This document shows, in pieces, positions 24,501-33,963 of a DNA stretch of 64,000 bases. Under the pieces are notes generated by a model. The model ran no database searches and was not told where the DNA came from. It was given only the letters and a program-made list of their open reading frames with translations. The stretch is from Estrella lausannensis. Its GTDB lineage: Bacteria; Chlamydiota; Chlamydiia; Chlamydiales; Criblamydiaceae. Each line of letters opens with the position of its first letter. The first letter of the stretch is position 1. The translations under genes and the position numbers were made by a program. The DNA is taken from contig NZ_CWGJ01000001.1 of NCBI RefSeq assembly GCF_900000175.1, forward strand, positions 186,001 to 250,000. The letters run 5' to 3'.

Positions 24501-26384
24501 ATGTGGGAATATCCGGAACATTTCGATGTCATCGTGATGGGCGGCGGCCATGCCGGCTGCGAAGCCGCGCATGCTGCCGCAAAAATGGGAGCGAGAACTC
24601 TTCTCCTCACGATGAACCTCGATACCATAGGCAAGATGAGCTGCAACCCAGCTATCGGCGGCATCGGCAAAGGCCATATGGTCCGGGAGATCGATGCAAT
24701 CGGCGGTATCATGGGCAAAGCGATCGACTGCACTGGAATCCAGTTCAGGATGCTCAACTCTGCCAAAGGTCCGGCCGTCTGGGCCCCCAGAGCTCAGGCT
24801 GACAAGTGGCTTTACGCCCAAGAGATGAAATCCCGGCTTGAAGAGCGGGAAAACCTCGAAATCAAGCAAGGGACGATCGAAGAGATCCTCACCGAAGCGG
24901 GCAGAGTCACCGGAGTCGTCACCAAAGAAGGGCTTATCTACAAGTGTAAAAGCCTTATTCTCTCCTCAGGCACTTTCATGAAAGGCCTGCTCCATATCGG
25001 AGAAACCCAGCTGACGGGGGGCCGTAGCGGCGATCCTCCAGCTGTCGGCATCTCAGCAAGCTTAGAAAAACTTGGCATCCGTCTCGGCCGTTTAAAGACG
25101 GGAACTCCCCCTCGCATCCACAAGCGCTCGATCGATTTTTCACTGACAGAAGAGCAGCCCGGCGATGAAGGAGTCCGCTTCTCCTTCGATGAAGAAGAAG
25201 GGAAGCCACGCCCCCGTCAGGTCAGCTGCCACATCACCTACACGACCGAAGAGACGAAAAACATCATTTTAAACAACCTGCACCTCTCGGCGATGTACTC
25301 CGGCCGCATCCAATCTGTCGGCCCCCGCTATTGCCCCTCCATCGAAGATAAGATGGTGCGTTTCAAAGATAAAGAGAGGCACCAGATCTTTTTGGAGCCC
25401 GAAGGGTTGACCACTAACGAGGTCTATGTCAACGGCGTGTCGACTTCCCTTCCACAAGACGTTCAACGCGAGTTTATCCGCAGCATCCCGGCCTTGCGCA
25501 ATGCCGAGATCATGCGTCCAGCCTATGCCATCGAATATGACTATGTCGTTTCCGGGCAGATCTATCCGACACTCGAGACGAAACAGGTCGAAGGCCTTTT
25601 CCTCTCCGGACAGGTCAACGGAACGACCGGCTACGAAGAAGCCGCAGGGCAAGGTCTTGTCGCCGGGATCAACGCAGCCGCCAAAGTGCTGGGGAAACCG
25701 CCCTTCATCCTCACCCGCGCCAACTCCTACATCGGGGTCATGATTGACGACCTCTGCACCAAGGGTTTGACAGAACCTTACAGAATGTTCACAAGCCGCG
25801 CGGAACACAGGCTCCTTTTAAGACAGGACAACGCCGACCTCCGCCTAAGGGCCATGGGATATGAGTACGGATTGATCTCCAGGCCAGCCATGGATCATCT
25901 GGAGAGAAAGGTCGCTGCCCTTGAAGAAGAGACAAAACGCCTCTCTAAGATATTTAAGCAGATCGATGGCAAAGGAACCCCGCTCACGCAGCTTCTTTGT
26001 AGGCCCGGTGTCTCCTACAGCGACATTCTCCGTGACTACCCGGAAGATGTCAGGGATTATGGCGCTGACATCAACATGCAGATCGAGCTGAAGCTGAAAT
26101 ACGCCGGTTATATTGATCGGCAAATGGCTGAAGTGGACAAGCTGTCTCATATTGAAAAAATCAAGGTTCCGCGTGGCTTTGATTTTAAAGCGGTATCGAG
26201 CCTGCGCCACGAAGCAAAAGAAAAGCTCTCCTTCCACACCCCAGAAACCCTAGGGCAAGCCTCCCGCATCTCCGGCGTGTCACCGGCCGATATCACGGTT
26301 TTGATGATCGCTCTTGGAAGGCGTGAAAAACAGGCTGTCTGTCAGGAAGAAACAGAAGATTTCCAAGGCCCTTGCGGGTGCTAA
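24501..26384 (+). CDS. mnmG: tRNA uridine-5-carboxymethylaminomethyl modification enzyme, FAD subunit
   Basis: 627 residues, usual length. With MnmE it modifies the wobble uridine of several tRNAs. FAD fold at the N-terminus: VIVMGGGHAGCEAAHAAAKMG. The family signature CNPAIGGIGKGH follows, then GGRSGDPPAVGIS, RLKTGTPPRI and, in the C-terminal part, GQVNGTTGYEEAAGQGLVAG and FTSRAEHRLLLRQDNAD. The end of the helical C-terminal domain contains SRISGVSPADITVLMI. The start is ATG 24501; its Shine-Dalgarno (AAGGAC) is 13 bases away, so initiation may be weak. lplA follows 21 bases later. Confidence 0.98.
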   Translation: MWEYPEHFDVIVMGGGHAGCEAAHAAAKMGARTLLLTMNLDTIGKMSCNPAIGGIGKGHMVREIDAIGGIMGKAIDCTGIQFRMLNSAKGPAVWAPRAQADKWLYAQEMKSRLEERENLEIKQGTIEEILTEAGRVTGVVTKEGLIYKCKSLILSSGTFMKGLLHIGETQLTGGRSGDPPAVGISASLEKLGIRLGRLKTGTPPRIHKRSIDFSLTEEQPGDEGVRFSFDEEEGKPRPRQVSCHITYTTEETKNIILNNLHLSAMYSGRIQSVGPRYCPSIEDKMVRFKDKERHQIFLEPEGLTTNEVYVNGVSTSLPQDVQREFIRSIPALRNAEIMRPAYAIEYDYVVSGQIYPTLETKQVEGLFLSGQVNGTTGYEEAAGQGLVAGINAAAKVLGKPPFILTRANSYIGVMIDDLCTKGLTEPYRMFTSRAEHRLLLRQDNADLRLRAMGYEYGLISRPAMDHLERKVAALEEETKRLSKIFKQIDGKGTPLTQLLCRPGVSYSDILRDYPEDVRDYGADINMQIELKLKYAGYIDRQMAEVDKLSHIEKIKVPRGFDFKAVSSLRHEAKEKLSFHTPETLGQASRISGVSPADITVLMIALGRREKQAVCQEETEDFQGPCGC

Positions 26385-26405
26385 ATTTTTAAGCGACGAG
26401 GGCCG

Positions 26406-27143
26406 ATGTTGCAAAGACCGAGCCTGACCTATCTTCACACCACCATGATGCCCATCTTTGCGCAATTGCAGCTGGAAGAGGCTCTGCTTCGTGTTTCCAA
26501 AGAAAACATCTGCTTGATCAATCGCGGGTCGCCACCAGCCATCGTGCTGGGTATATCAGGAAAGCCGGAGGAGTGGATCAATCTCAGCGCCTGGTCGCAA
26601 AATCCCGTTCCCGTCCTCCGCCGCTATTCTGGAGGGGGCACAGTCGTCGTCGATGAAAACACCCTCTTTGTTACCTTTATCATGAACGGAACCGAGATCG
26701 CCGTTCCAAGTCAAATTCAAGCGGTCCATGCCTATTTCGAAACATTGTGGCAGAAAGCGTTTTACCCCCATCCCTTCAGGCTGATCGAGAACGACTATGT
26801 CCTCGGAAGTAGAAAAGTTGGAGGGAATGCGCAGTATCTGGCACGGGATCGCTGGGTTCATCACACCAGCTTTTTATGGGATTTCAAACCCGAACACATG
26901 GGGTTGCTCGCCCGCCCCCCTAAGATGCCCTCGTATCGCCAGGAGCGAGGACATTTAGACTTTTTAACGACATTGTCAAGCTGTTTTACATCGGCTGATG
27001 AACTGCTCTCTCCCTTGGTCAATGAGCTAAGCGTTAGATTTTCCTTAAGCGAGGGAAATGTCGAAGAGCTCTCCAAGTGCCTGACACAAGAGTATCGCAG
27101 GCAAACCATGCAAGAGTCCCTTGCAGTCCCTTTAGTGACTTGA
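26406..27143 (+). CDS. lplA: Lipoate-protein ligase A-like protein
   Basis: 245 residues. It attaches lipoate (or octanoate) to E2 or GcvH lysines. The family motif RRYSGGGTVVVDENTLFVTF is present, followed by the catalytic Lys in GSRKVGGNAQYLARDRWVHH. It lacks the longer C-terminal domain of E. coli LplA, as in many short bacterial ligases. It is transcribed with mnmG. Substrate specificity (lipoate scavenged from the host is plausible) cannot be read from sequence. Confidence 0.9.
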   Translation: MLQRPSLTYLHTTMMPIFAQLQLEEALLRVSKENICLINRGSPPAIVLGISGKPEEWINLSAWSQNPVPVLRRYSGGGTVVVDENTLFVTFIMNGTEIAVPSQIQAVHAYFETLWQKAFYPHPFRLIENDYVLGSRKVGGNAQYLARDRWVHHTSFLWDFKPEHMGLLARPPKMPSYRQERGHLDFLTTLSSCFTSADELLSPLVNELSVRFSLSEGNVEELSKCLTQEYRRQTMQESLAVPLVT

Positions 27144-27544
27144 TCCTATTTCGGCTCCTTTTCCGCATCCTACACCTCTAGGCGCCAGTTAAGCTTTAAT
27201 CTGCGATCGCAGTAATTCCGGTTCGATTTAAAAACTGTACAAGTTGTTTCTTTGGATACTTCCGGCTTGGCATAGATTCAAAACCTTCGGTCCGGTAAAG
27301 TTTTTAAGCAGAGACCCGGATACATTGGATTATTGACCCGAGCCTTCGCCGCCAAAAAAGGGAAATATTCTTGGAGCAGTAATTTCTTATCCTGAAATTT
27401 CGGCTCAAGTTGTTTCATATTCATTAACGAGTTTGTTGGTTGAATAAAAACCAGCCTTCCTTCGGTTTCTTAATAAAATCTTAATATCAATTTGTTTTAA
27501 TTTTCTCTAGAAGTTAAACCAAGTTTTTATCCCTGGGAGGGAAT
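27144..27544. other. Intergenic stretch, no gene seen
   Basis: About 400 bases without a supportable reading frame, RNA gene or clear repeat. The last 100 bases are AT-rich and end in a Shine-Dalgarno-like GGGAGGG before the small membrane-protein gene, so they probably hold its promoter. Confidence 0.4.
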
Positions 27545-27844
27545 ATGAGTTTTATTAGCGACGTCGCTGCATCTTTTAAGCCGGGTTCTATGACCAATCC
27601 GATCGAGAGAAATTGTTTTGGTATTACTGGCATCGTGGGTGCTGTAATGGCGATTGGCTTGGCTATTTTAGGTGCTCCTGCAGCATCGTGGATTGCTGTT
27701 GGCGCTATCTCTGCCGCTTTCATTACGAGCGCGATGATTGAATCCCGTGGTCTTGCCTGGTCTGCTGTGATCGCCTCATTCGGCCTGTCGCTTGCCGCAG
27801 CCGCGTTGAACCCGATGCCTGTTTCTTACTGGGTAGTGATCTAA
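27545..27844 (+). CDS. Small hydrophobic membrane protein, unknown
   Basis: 99 residues with three hydrophobic stretches (GITGIVGAVMAIGLAILG, APAASWIAVGAISAAFIT and AWSAVIASFGLSLAAAALN) and very few charged residues. The start ATG is preceded by GGGAGGG. I do not recognise a family. The gene is monocistronic with its own strong terminator just after it, which suggests it is expressed well. Paired spans are a feature of chlamydial inclusion-membrane proteins, but the spacing here is not the classical bilobed pattern. Confidence 0.6.
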   Translation: MSFISDVAASFKPGSMTNPIERNCFGITGIVGAVMAIGLAILGAPAASWIAVGAISAAFITSAMIESRGLAWSAVIASFGLSLAAAALNPMPVSYWVVI

Positions 27845-27863
27845 GAGGGTTAGCTTCCTCATC

Positions 27864-27924
27864 AAAAAAAGAGAGGCCCCTATTCGTCCTTTGTAAAAGG
27901 AAGAATAGGGGCCTCTCTTTTTTT
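27864..27924. terminator. Strong bidirectional terminator
   Basis: AGAGAGGCCCCTATTC (27870-27885) pairs perfectly with GAATAGGGGCCTCTCT (27903-27918), flanked by seven A on the left and seven T on the right. It ends the small membrane-protein gene. Confidence 0.92.
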
Positions 27925-28168
27925 AAAAAAAAGCACCGCCGCAAGGGATCCAAAGGAGGCACATCAACCAAATGTGCTAGAGGGGTCCGCTCCCTGGAGC
28001 GGCTTACTAGTGTAGCTAAGCTTAACGCGTTAGCTTATTCAGCCGAGCTCCAGCGTCATGGTCCCGTAATAAATAATACGTTGATTAGCTCGTATTGGGT
28101 TCTCCCAAGCAGCAGTGAAATGGGCGGTCAAGCCTAATCTATTTATAATCAAACTGTTATTTAAAATT

Positions 28169-29716
28169 CTAGTACTTTTTCGGGGGTAAGGGCTCTTCCC
28201 CGTTAAAATTTTCGGCAAAATAAACAAATGCTACTTTAGCCGGGTTCTCACGTGAGGTGTAGAGCGGGTATTCTCCCCGGAAAGTGACTTTTTGGAAGTA
28301 GGGCTCTAAAGACTTTACGGTGGCGGCGATATTTTGTCTTTCCGTTTCGATATGCGGAGCGTTTTCGACGATCACAAAGAAGCCGCTCTGGCCTTTCCGC
28401 TCCTCTTTCATCCCTTTCCAAAATGAAAATTGGTTGAGCCGGGCTCCAAAGAGGTTGAAGAAATAGGCTCGTTTCTTGCCGGGGCCATAAAATGAGAGCA
28501 GGCTGACAGTCTGGTATTTTGGGGCAAAGAGAAAATGGGCCTTTTCGTCATAGCCGGCTTTCTTTAGGGCCTCTTCGAAAGAGTTCCAACCCAGATTGTG
28601 TTTGAGGGGGTTTTGCCTGTATTGAAGAGCGAGGGGCGAGTCTTTCTGAAAGGGCAAAGAGAGCACATAGCCTGTCAGCAACACCGAAAGGGCGGAGCCT
28701 GCCACCAGATACTTTCGGCCTCGGGCCGAGTCAAAAACGTGGCCCATGAAAAGAAAGGCTGCCGGGTAGATGAAATCGCACCAGTTCCCTTGGATCTTCA
28801 TGAAAAAGGACAGCGCTCCAAAAACGGCCAACGTCGCCAGGGTGGAAATGCCCAGGAAAGCCGGCGCCCTCTCGAAGGATTTAGACTTTGCGGCAAGGAA
28901 GACGAGGGAGATTGCCAGCAAAACAAAGAGAAGAGGAGAGACCAATGCGGCCTCGGCACCCATAAAGTCAGCGAACGATTTCAGCGAAATAAGTTCTTTA
29001 TTGGGAGCGATATCGCCTTTGCTTCCGGCTTGGTAGTAGACGTGAAGAAAGGTGACGAAGTCGTGGCTGATATTCCATATTAAGCTGGGAATCAGTGCCA
29101 GCAGCGAGATGGCAACACCCAAGAAGAAACGTTCGCCTTTTTGCCGCCTTAATAAATAGAGCGGGAGGGCAAAGATCCAAAGGTAGTAGGTCACCCATTT
29201 AAATAGCGCTCCGGCAAAGACAAAAAGACCTGCGCGGGTGTAGTCTATTTTTCCGCGGTAAATTCCTTGATAAAGCGTGAGGAGCGCCATTGTGAAAAAG
29301 AGCACCGATCCACCGTCGGTGATCGCAAAGAGCGAGGATAGAAAACCCATGGGCGAGAGGGCAAATGCAATAGCAGAGAAGAAGCTCGCTCTCTCGGAAA
29401 TCCCCCCCTTTTTCCCCATGGAATAGATCACAAGCGGTATAGCGAAACCGATCACGAGTGAAAAAAAGCGGACGCCGAGTTCCGTGTCCCCAAAAAGAGC
29501 GGTGCCTAAAAAAATCTGCCAGGCTATGCCGGGAGGCTTGCTGTAGTAGCCGGGGCTTAAACTTTGGCTCCAGGTCCAGTACTGTGCCTCGTCTGGGCCA
29601 AGACCGATAGCCCCGCTCTGGATTAGCCAAACAAGCGCGGCCGCTTTGATGAGGAGAATGCTGAGCAGAAGGGAGGGGTAATGCAAGAATTTAGCCACGT
29701 GTTTAAGCTCCGTCAT
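28169..29716 (-). CDS. GT39/ArnT-like membrane glycosyltransferase
   Basis: 515 residues from ATG 29716 (an upstream TTG at 29725 is also possible). About ten membrane spans. The N-terminal loop has the family pattern GPDEAQYWTWSQSL followed by GYYSKPPGIAWQIFLG, including the DE pair that is catalytic in GT39/ArnT enzymes. These transfer sugars from polyprenyl phosphates to lipid A or protein at the periplasmic face. The acceptor is unknown. It stands between the small membrane protein and sdhB, transcribed leftward. Confidence 0.85.
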   Translation of the reverse strand: MTELKHVAKFLHYPSLLLSILLIKAAALVWLIQSGAIGLGPDEAQYWTWSQSLSPGYYSKPPGIAWQIFLGTALFGDTELGVRFFSLVIGFAIPLVIYSMGKKGGISERASFFSAIAFALSPMGFLSSLFAITDGGSVLFFTMALLTLYQGIYRGKIDYTRAGLFVFAGALFKWVTYYLWIFALPLYLLRRQKGERFFLGVAISLLALIPSLIWNISHDFVTFLHVYYQAGSKGDIAPNKELISLKSFADFMGAEAALVSPLLFVLLAISLVFLAAKSKSFERAPAFLGISTLATLAVFGALSFFMKIQGNWCDFIYPAAFLFMGHVFDSARGRKYLVAGSALSVLLTGYVLSLPFQKDSPLALQYRQNPLKHNLGWNSFEEALKKAGYDEKAHFLFAPKYQTVSLLSFYGPGKKRAYFFNLFGARLNQFSFWKGMKEERKGQSGFFVIVENAPHIETERQNIAATVKSLEPYFQKVTFRGEYPLYTSRENPAKVAFVYFAENFNGEEPLPPKKY

Positions 29717-29811
29717 CGGATTCAATAGGATCTTAGAAATCAGCCTGCGATCATGCCAAATTCAGGGGAAAAAATCACTAACGACTCTTTGCTAAAGACG
29801 CCAAGGAGCTT

Positions 29812-30585
29812 CTATTGCCTGTCGTCCAACCCGAAAAGATCGTGGAACCACTGAATGTTGACATCCCTGCCGATCGCCGCGATCGACTCCGTCAGCGGGA
29901 TGCGCTTTGGACAGACGCGGACGCAGTTTTGCGCATTGCCGCAATCGGCAACCCCCCCCTCTTCCATCATGGCCCGCAAACGGTCTCCCGCATGCCCCTT
30001 TCCCGTGGGATGATCGTTGAAATAGCGTACCTGGGAAATGATCTGGGGGCCGACGAATTTGGATTTATCATTGGCCTGGGGGCAAGACTCGACGCAGCAG
30101 CCGCACGTCATGCACGTCGAAAGCGAATACATGATTTCCTGCTTGGCAGGCGCAATTTTAGGTCCCGGTCCTTTGGCGTAAGCGCCGTCAGCGTCAATCC
30201 ATCCCCTCACTTTCTTTAAGTTGTCAAACATGATGGAGCGATCGACAATTAAGTCGCGGACTAAGGGGAATTTGGTAAACGGCGCTAAGACAATCGTGTC
30301 CGATTTGGTCTCTCGCAGTATATTATCAACGATCGCCGAGCAGGCTTGCCGGGGCCGGCCGTTGATCAGCATCGAGCAGGAGCCGCACACTTCTTCCAAG
30401 CACCCTTGCTCCCATACGACGGGAGCGACTTGTTCCCCTTTTTTGTTGACCGGGTTCTTTTGTATTTCCATCAGGGCGGAAATGATGTTGAGAGAAGGCT
30501 CCCTGATGATCTCGAACTCTTCGTAATACTGCTTTCCCGGTGTTCCTCGCAGCACTTTCAGGGTGAATTTCTTTATTTCATCCAT
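29812..30585 (-). CDS. sdhB: Succinate dehydrogenase iron-sulfur subunit
   Basis: 257 residues. It carries the three Fe-S clusters: CGSCSMLINGRPRQAC (2Fe-2S), CMTCGCCVESCPQ (4Fe-4S) and the 3Fe-4S/4Fe-4S set with CVRVCPKRIPLTES. It passes electrons from the SdhA flavin to quinone. It lies 15 bases after sdhA in the order sdhC, sdhA, sdhB. Confidence 0.97.
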   Translation of the reverse strand: MDEIKKFTLKVLRGTPGKQYYEEFEIIREPSLNIISALMEIQKNPVNKKGEQVAPVVWEQGCLEEVCGSCSMLINGRPRQACSAIVDNILRETKSDTIVLAPFTKFPLVRDLIVDRSIMFDNLKKVRGWIDADGAYAKGPGPKIAPAKQEIMYSLSTCMTCGCCVESCPQANDKSKFVGPQIISQVRYFNDHPTGKGHAGDRLRAMMEEGGVADCGNAQNCVRVCPKRIPLTESIAAIGRDVNIQWFHDLFGLDDRQ

Positions 30586-30600
30586 GGCAAGATCCTTATT

Positions 30601-32503
30601 TCACGCAGGAAAAGTAATGTTGGAAGGAATGTTTTCCAGAGTAGGAATTTCCTTCTTGGCTTTAGTGTAGTCGCGCATCAGCGGCTTTAGATGGCGTGTG
30701 TCGACCGCTTCGTAGCTGATGACCGGATCGCTCTCGTGCGGATCGAACGTGGCAATGGTTGTTTTAAGCCAGTTTTGGTCATCGCGGCTTGGAAAATCGG
30801 GCTTGTAGTGAGCACCCCTAAACTCATCGCGAAGGAGAGCTCCCTTGGTGATGATGAGGGCAATGTCGAGCATCGCCGCGAACTGGTTGGCGAAGATGTA
30901 GGATTGGTTGGCAATGGAAGATTTGTCGCTCAAGGAGATATTTCCATAGCGCTCTTTCACTTCGTGGATTTTTGCCAAAGCCGTTTTCAGATCGGCATTG
31001 TTCCGTTTCACCGTCACATGACTGATCAGAGTCTCTGCGAGCTCTTCATGCAGCTTGAAGATGTTTTCCGGTCCGTTTGAAGAGAAAAGCTGCTGCTTGA
31101 ACGACTCCTCGATTGCGAGAGCGTCGTCAAAATAGGTAGAGGAGGCATCATCGGCATTTTTTTGTAGGCTGGCGATGTATTTGGGGATTTCCCCTCCAGC
31201 GACAAGGCCAGCGAAGATGCAGGAGAGAAGGGAGTTGGCTCCCAGACGGTTAGCGCCATGGTATTGATAATCCGATTCGCCGACATTGAATATCCCGGGA
31301 ATGTTGGTCATTTGACGGAAGCGCAGGTTTCGATCGGGGTCGTCGGCTGCCGGCCAGTCGACCCGCCGGCCAGTCGACCCAGGCGCCGCCCATCGAGTAG
31401 TGGACGGCAGGAAAGATACGCATCGGCACTTTCATCGGATCATCTCCGGTAAATTTGCCGTAGATGTCCAAGATAGCTTCCAGCTTGTGCAGCTTTTCTT
31501 TTGGCAGATGGCTCACATCGAGATACACTTCCATCCGGCCTTCGACCCCAAGACCCATTTCGCAGATCTTTAAGATTTCCCGGGCCCCGATGTCTCTTGG
31601 AACCAAGTTTCCGAAGGCGGGATAGAGCTCCTCAAGAAAATACCAGGGTTCTCCGGTCTTTCCGCAGGGGATGCGCTTGCCGTCGACCGTCTCGATCATC
31701 TTGCTTGAGTCGCCATAGACCCAGATCCTTCCTCCCTCTCCCCTTGCCGACTCGCTCATCAGACGCATCTTATCTTTTCCAGGGATAGCCGTCGGGTGGA
31801 TCTGGATGAATTCACCATTCGCGTAGCGCATCCCCTGTCTCCATAGTCTGCCATTGGCTGCGCCCGTGCAAAAAGTGGAGTTGGTCGATTTTTTGAAAAG
31901 AAGGCCTAAGCCTCCTGTTGCAATCACCAGGGCATCGGCGCGCACGGTCTCGTAGTTTAGATTGAAGTGATCCATTAAAACAGCACCGACAGCCCTTCCT
32001 TCCGAGTCCAGGACTGCCCGCATAAACTCGTGATGCTCCAGCTTTTTTACAAGGCCTTTGGCTTCGTAGCGACGCACTTGCTCATCGAGAGAATAAAGAA
32101 GTTGTTGCCCGGTTGAGGCTCCGCAGAAGGCTGTCCTGTTATAGAGTGTGCCTCCAAACCTTCTGAAGTCCAAGTCGCCCTCTTCCGTTCTGTTGAAGGG
32201 GCATCCAAATCGATCCATCATGAAGATGATTTCTGGAGCGGCAAAGCACATTTCCACAACGGGCGGTTGGTTGGCCAAAAAATCGCCGCCTTTGATCGTG
32301 TCGTAGGCGTGGATAAGAGGAGAGTCATTTTCCCCCTTTAGATTGATGGCCGCGTTGATCCCCCCTTGCGCGCAAACGGAGTGGGAGCGCTTTACCTTGG
32401 TGATGGAGACCAAGGTGACCTTGCACCCTTTTTCAGCGATTTTCATTGTGGCGGAAAGCCCTGCGAGCCCGCCGCCTACCACCACAACATGTCCTTTGCT
32501 CAT
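30601..32503 (-). pseudogene. sdhA: Succinate dehydrogenase flavoprotein subunit, frame broken by a 16-bp tandem duplication
   Basis: Two overlapping frames together make one SdhA. Residues 1 to about 380 (VVVGGGLAGLSATMKIAE, the flavin-linking region HSVCAQGGINAA, HYSMGGAWVDWPA) run from 32503, then the frame drifts to a stop at 31250. The correct continuation, RQMTNIPGIFNVGESDYQYH and onward, lies one frame over and ends at 30601. At 31349-31380 the 16 bases GGGTCGACTGGCCGGC (minus strand) occur twice in a row. Removing one copy restores WVDWPAADDPDRNLRFRQM, as expected in the family. It is either a real mutation inactivating the enzyme or a sequencing/assembly error; sdhC and sdhB are intact. 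Confidence 0.9.
31349..31380. repeat. 16-bp perfect tandem duplication inside sdhA
   Basis: Plus-strand GCCGGCCAGTCGACCC at 31349-31364 is repeated exactly at 31365-31380. Sixteen bases is one more than a multiple of three, so it shifts the sdhA frame. Confidence 0.97.
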
Positions 32504-32515
32504 GTGAATAAACCT

Positions 32516-33520
32516 TCAGTATTTCAAGTTGATGAGGTAAGTTCCCCAGATAGCGATGAGTCCTAAAAATGCAAGTAGCGCCATAAATGCAAAAGAGATC
32601 TTTTCCACAATGCGCTGGCCCCGCACGGAAAGGCACAGGCCCCACGTGACGGCAAATGACCAAATTCCATTGGAGGCGTGAAACACAGCCGCCAAGACAA
32701 AGAAAGAGTAGAGTATTAGCATCAGCGGTGATTTGAAGGTATCCCTGACATTCATAAGGAATGCGGTTCCTATGTTTTTTGACATCAATACCACTTCTTG
32801 ATGCTTTAACGAAAAGGACTCCAGCTGCTCAATGAAACGCTCCTTTTGTTCCAGCTCTTGCCTGATGACCGAGGATTTTTCCAAAGACTCTTGTCCGGTG
32901 AAGAGTGATACGATGGCATCCCTTGCTTCAGCGGTTGAGATTCGGGCTTTCTTCTCCATTTCGAAATTTCGTCTTTCTGCCTTGATAAGCGGAGAGGTAT
33001 AGGTGTCAATTCCGAGTCTTGCCGCCACTGTCGGTAGGCCGGCGTCCTCGGAAACCTTGACCAGAAAGTAATCTTCATCACCCAGGCGCACCGTTTCTGG
33101 ATATTTCAAAAAGCGCATTTGCCCGACATGGAGAATGACGAAGATAACGAGCAGCCAGGAAGTGATTCTCTGCCAGGTGTAGGCGTGGTTGCGCCTGTTT
33201 TCCGGAAGATGGGGATGGGAGGGGTCTTTGCCGTACGCATTTTGCTTCATGGTAAACAGATACTTGATGCCCCACACGATGTGGAGGGAGAAGGGAATCA
33301 GAAGAAGCGCAACTTCAACGACGGGCAGGTAGGGAAGGCTATGAATGAAGTTCACCATGGTGATAAACCCCTCTCCGTCGGCTCCAAAAAAGAGGGCCGC
33401 CTCTGAGTTTGTCAGCAGGTGTTCGATCAGGAAGAGGACAAGCCATATCCCTAAGAAGGAGTGGAATCTTCGATGGATAAAGGCACTTGGAATTTTCCTT
33501 GCCGCTTCTTCTGCTTGCAT
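32516..33520 (-). CDS. sdhC: Succinate dehydrogenase cytochrome b subunit
   Basis: 334 residues with five hydrophobic spans (first near FHSFLGIWLVLFLIEHLLTN). Of the b558 type, with haem His candidates in FHSFLG, LIEHLL, ILHVGQM and FHASNGIW. About 130 hydrophilic, mostly helical residues (from RFLKYPETVRLGD to SKNIGTAFL) are inserted between spans 3 and 4, longer than in the B. subtilis protein. The gene starts the sdhCAB operon and is 12 bases before sdhA. Confidence 0.9.
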   Translation of the reverse strand: MQAEEAARKIPSAFIHRRFHSFLGIWLVLFLIEHLLTNSEAALFFGADGEGFITMVNFIHSLPYLPVVEVALLLIPFSLHIVWGIKYLFTMKQNAYGKDPSHPHLPENRRNHAYTWQRITSWLLVIFVILHVGQMRFLKYPETVRLGDEDYFLVKVSEDAGLPTVAARLGIDTYTSPLIKAERRNFEMEKKARISTAEARDAIVSLFTGQESLEKSSVIRQELEQKERFIEQLESFSLKHQEVVLMSKNIGTAFLMNVRDTFKSPLMLILYSFFVLAAVFHASNGIWSFAVTWGLCLSVRGQRIVEKISFAFMALLAFLGLIAIWGTYLINLKY

Positions 33521-33573
33521 GATGAAATATCTCTTTAAAATGAGGTGCTGATCTTTTACATACTTCTTTCAAA

Positions 33574-33636
33574 TATACCGAATGTGTCTCAAGATTTGGC
33601 TTTCAGAAAGCTAAATCGTGAGACACATTCGGTATA
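33574..33636. repeat. Dispersed palindromic element, copy B
   Basis: The arms TATACCGAATGTGTCTCA (33574-33591) and TGAGACACATTCGGTATA (33619-33636) are perfect 18-bp complements. The inner part (GATTTGGCTTTC, AG, GAAAGCTAAATC) also pairs. It sits in the divergent region between sdhC and the GspL/PilM-like gene, upstream of both, so here it cannot be a normal terminator of an annotated gene. The rest of 33637-33963 holds no convincing gene; it ends in an AT-rich promoter-like stretch. Confidence 0.92.
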
Positions 33637-33963
33637 ACCGGGAGAGGCAATGGCCTGCGAAAGAGGGGCCTTGACTTCCATAAAATTCCGGCACGAAAGG
33701 GGTGAAATTAAAACATTAAGTCGTCTCTTGCGACTTCTTCCCCTTCCGGGATGTTTATATATGCTTTTTTTGAAATTAAAAGAAGGAGATGATGCGAACC
33801 TGACCATTGACCTCATTTTAAATGAGGGTCTTAGGAAATTGTTGCATATTTTAAGCAAGTTGGGGTTCTTGGGAATAAACATTAGAAATGCTCTGGGTTT
33901 TCTTATTTACTTTTATCGATTTTTTGATATAATTATATTTTTTTAAATTACAAGTGGATTTCC

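Noticed and set aside
33650-33946. 98-codon plus-strand frame upstream of the GspL/PilM-like gene
   Set aside because: Low-complexity hydrophobic end encoded by the AT-rich promoter region, and no Shine-Dalgarno.
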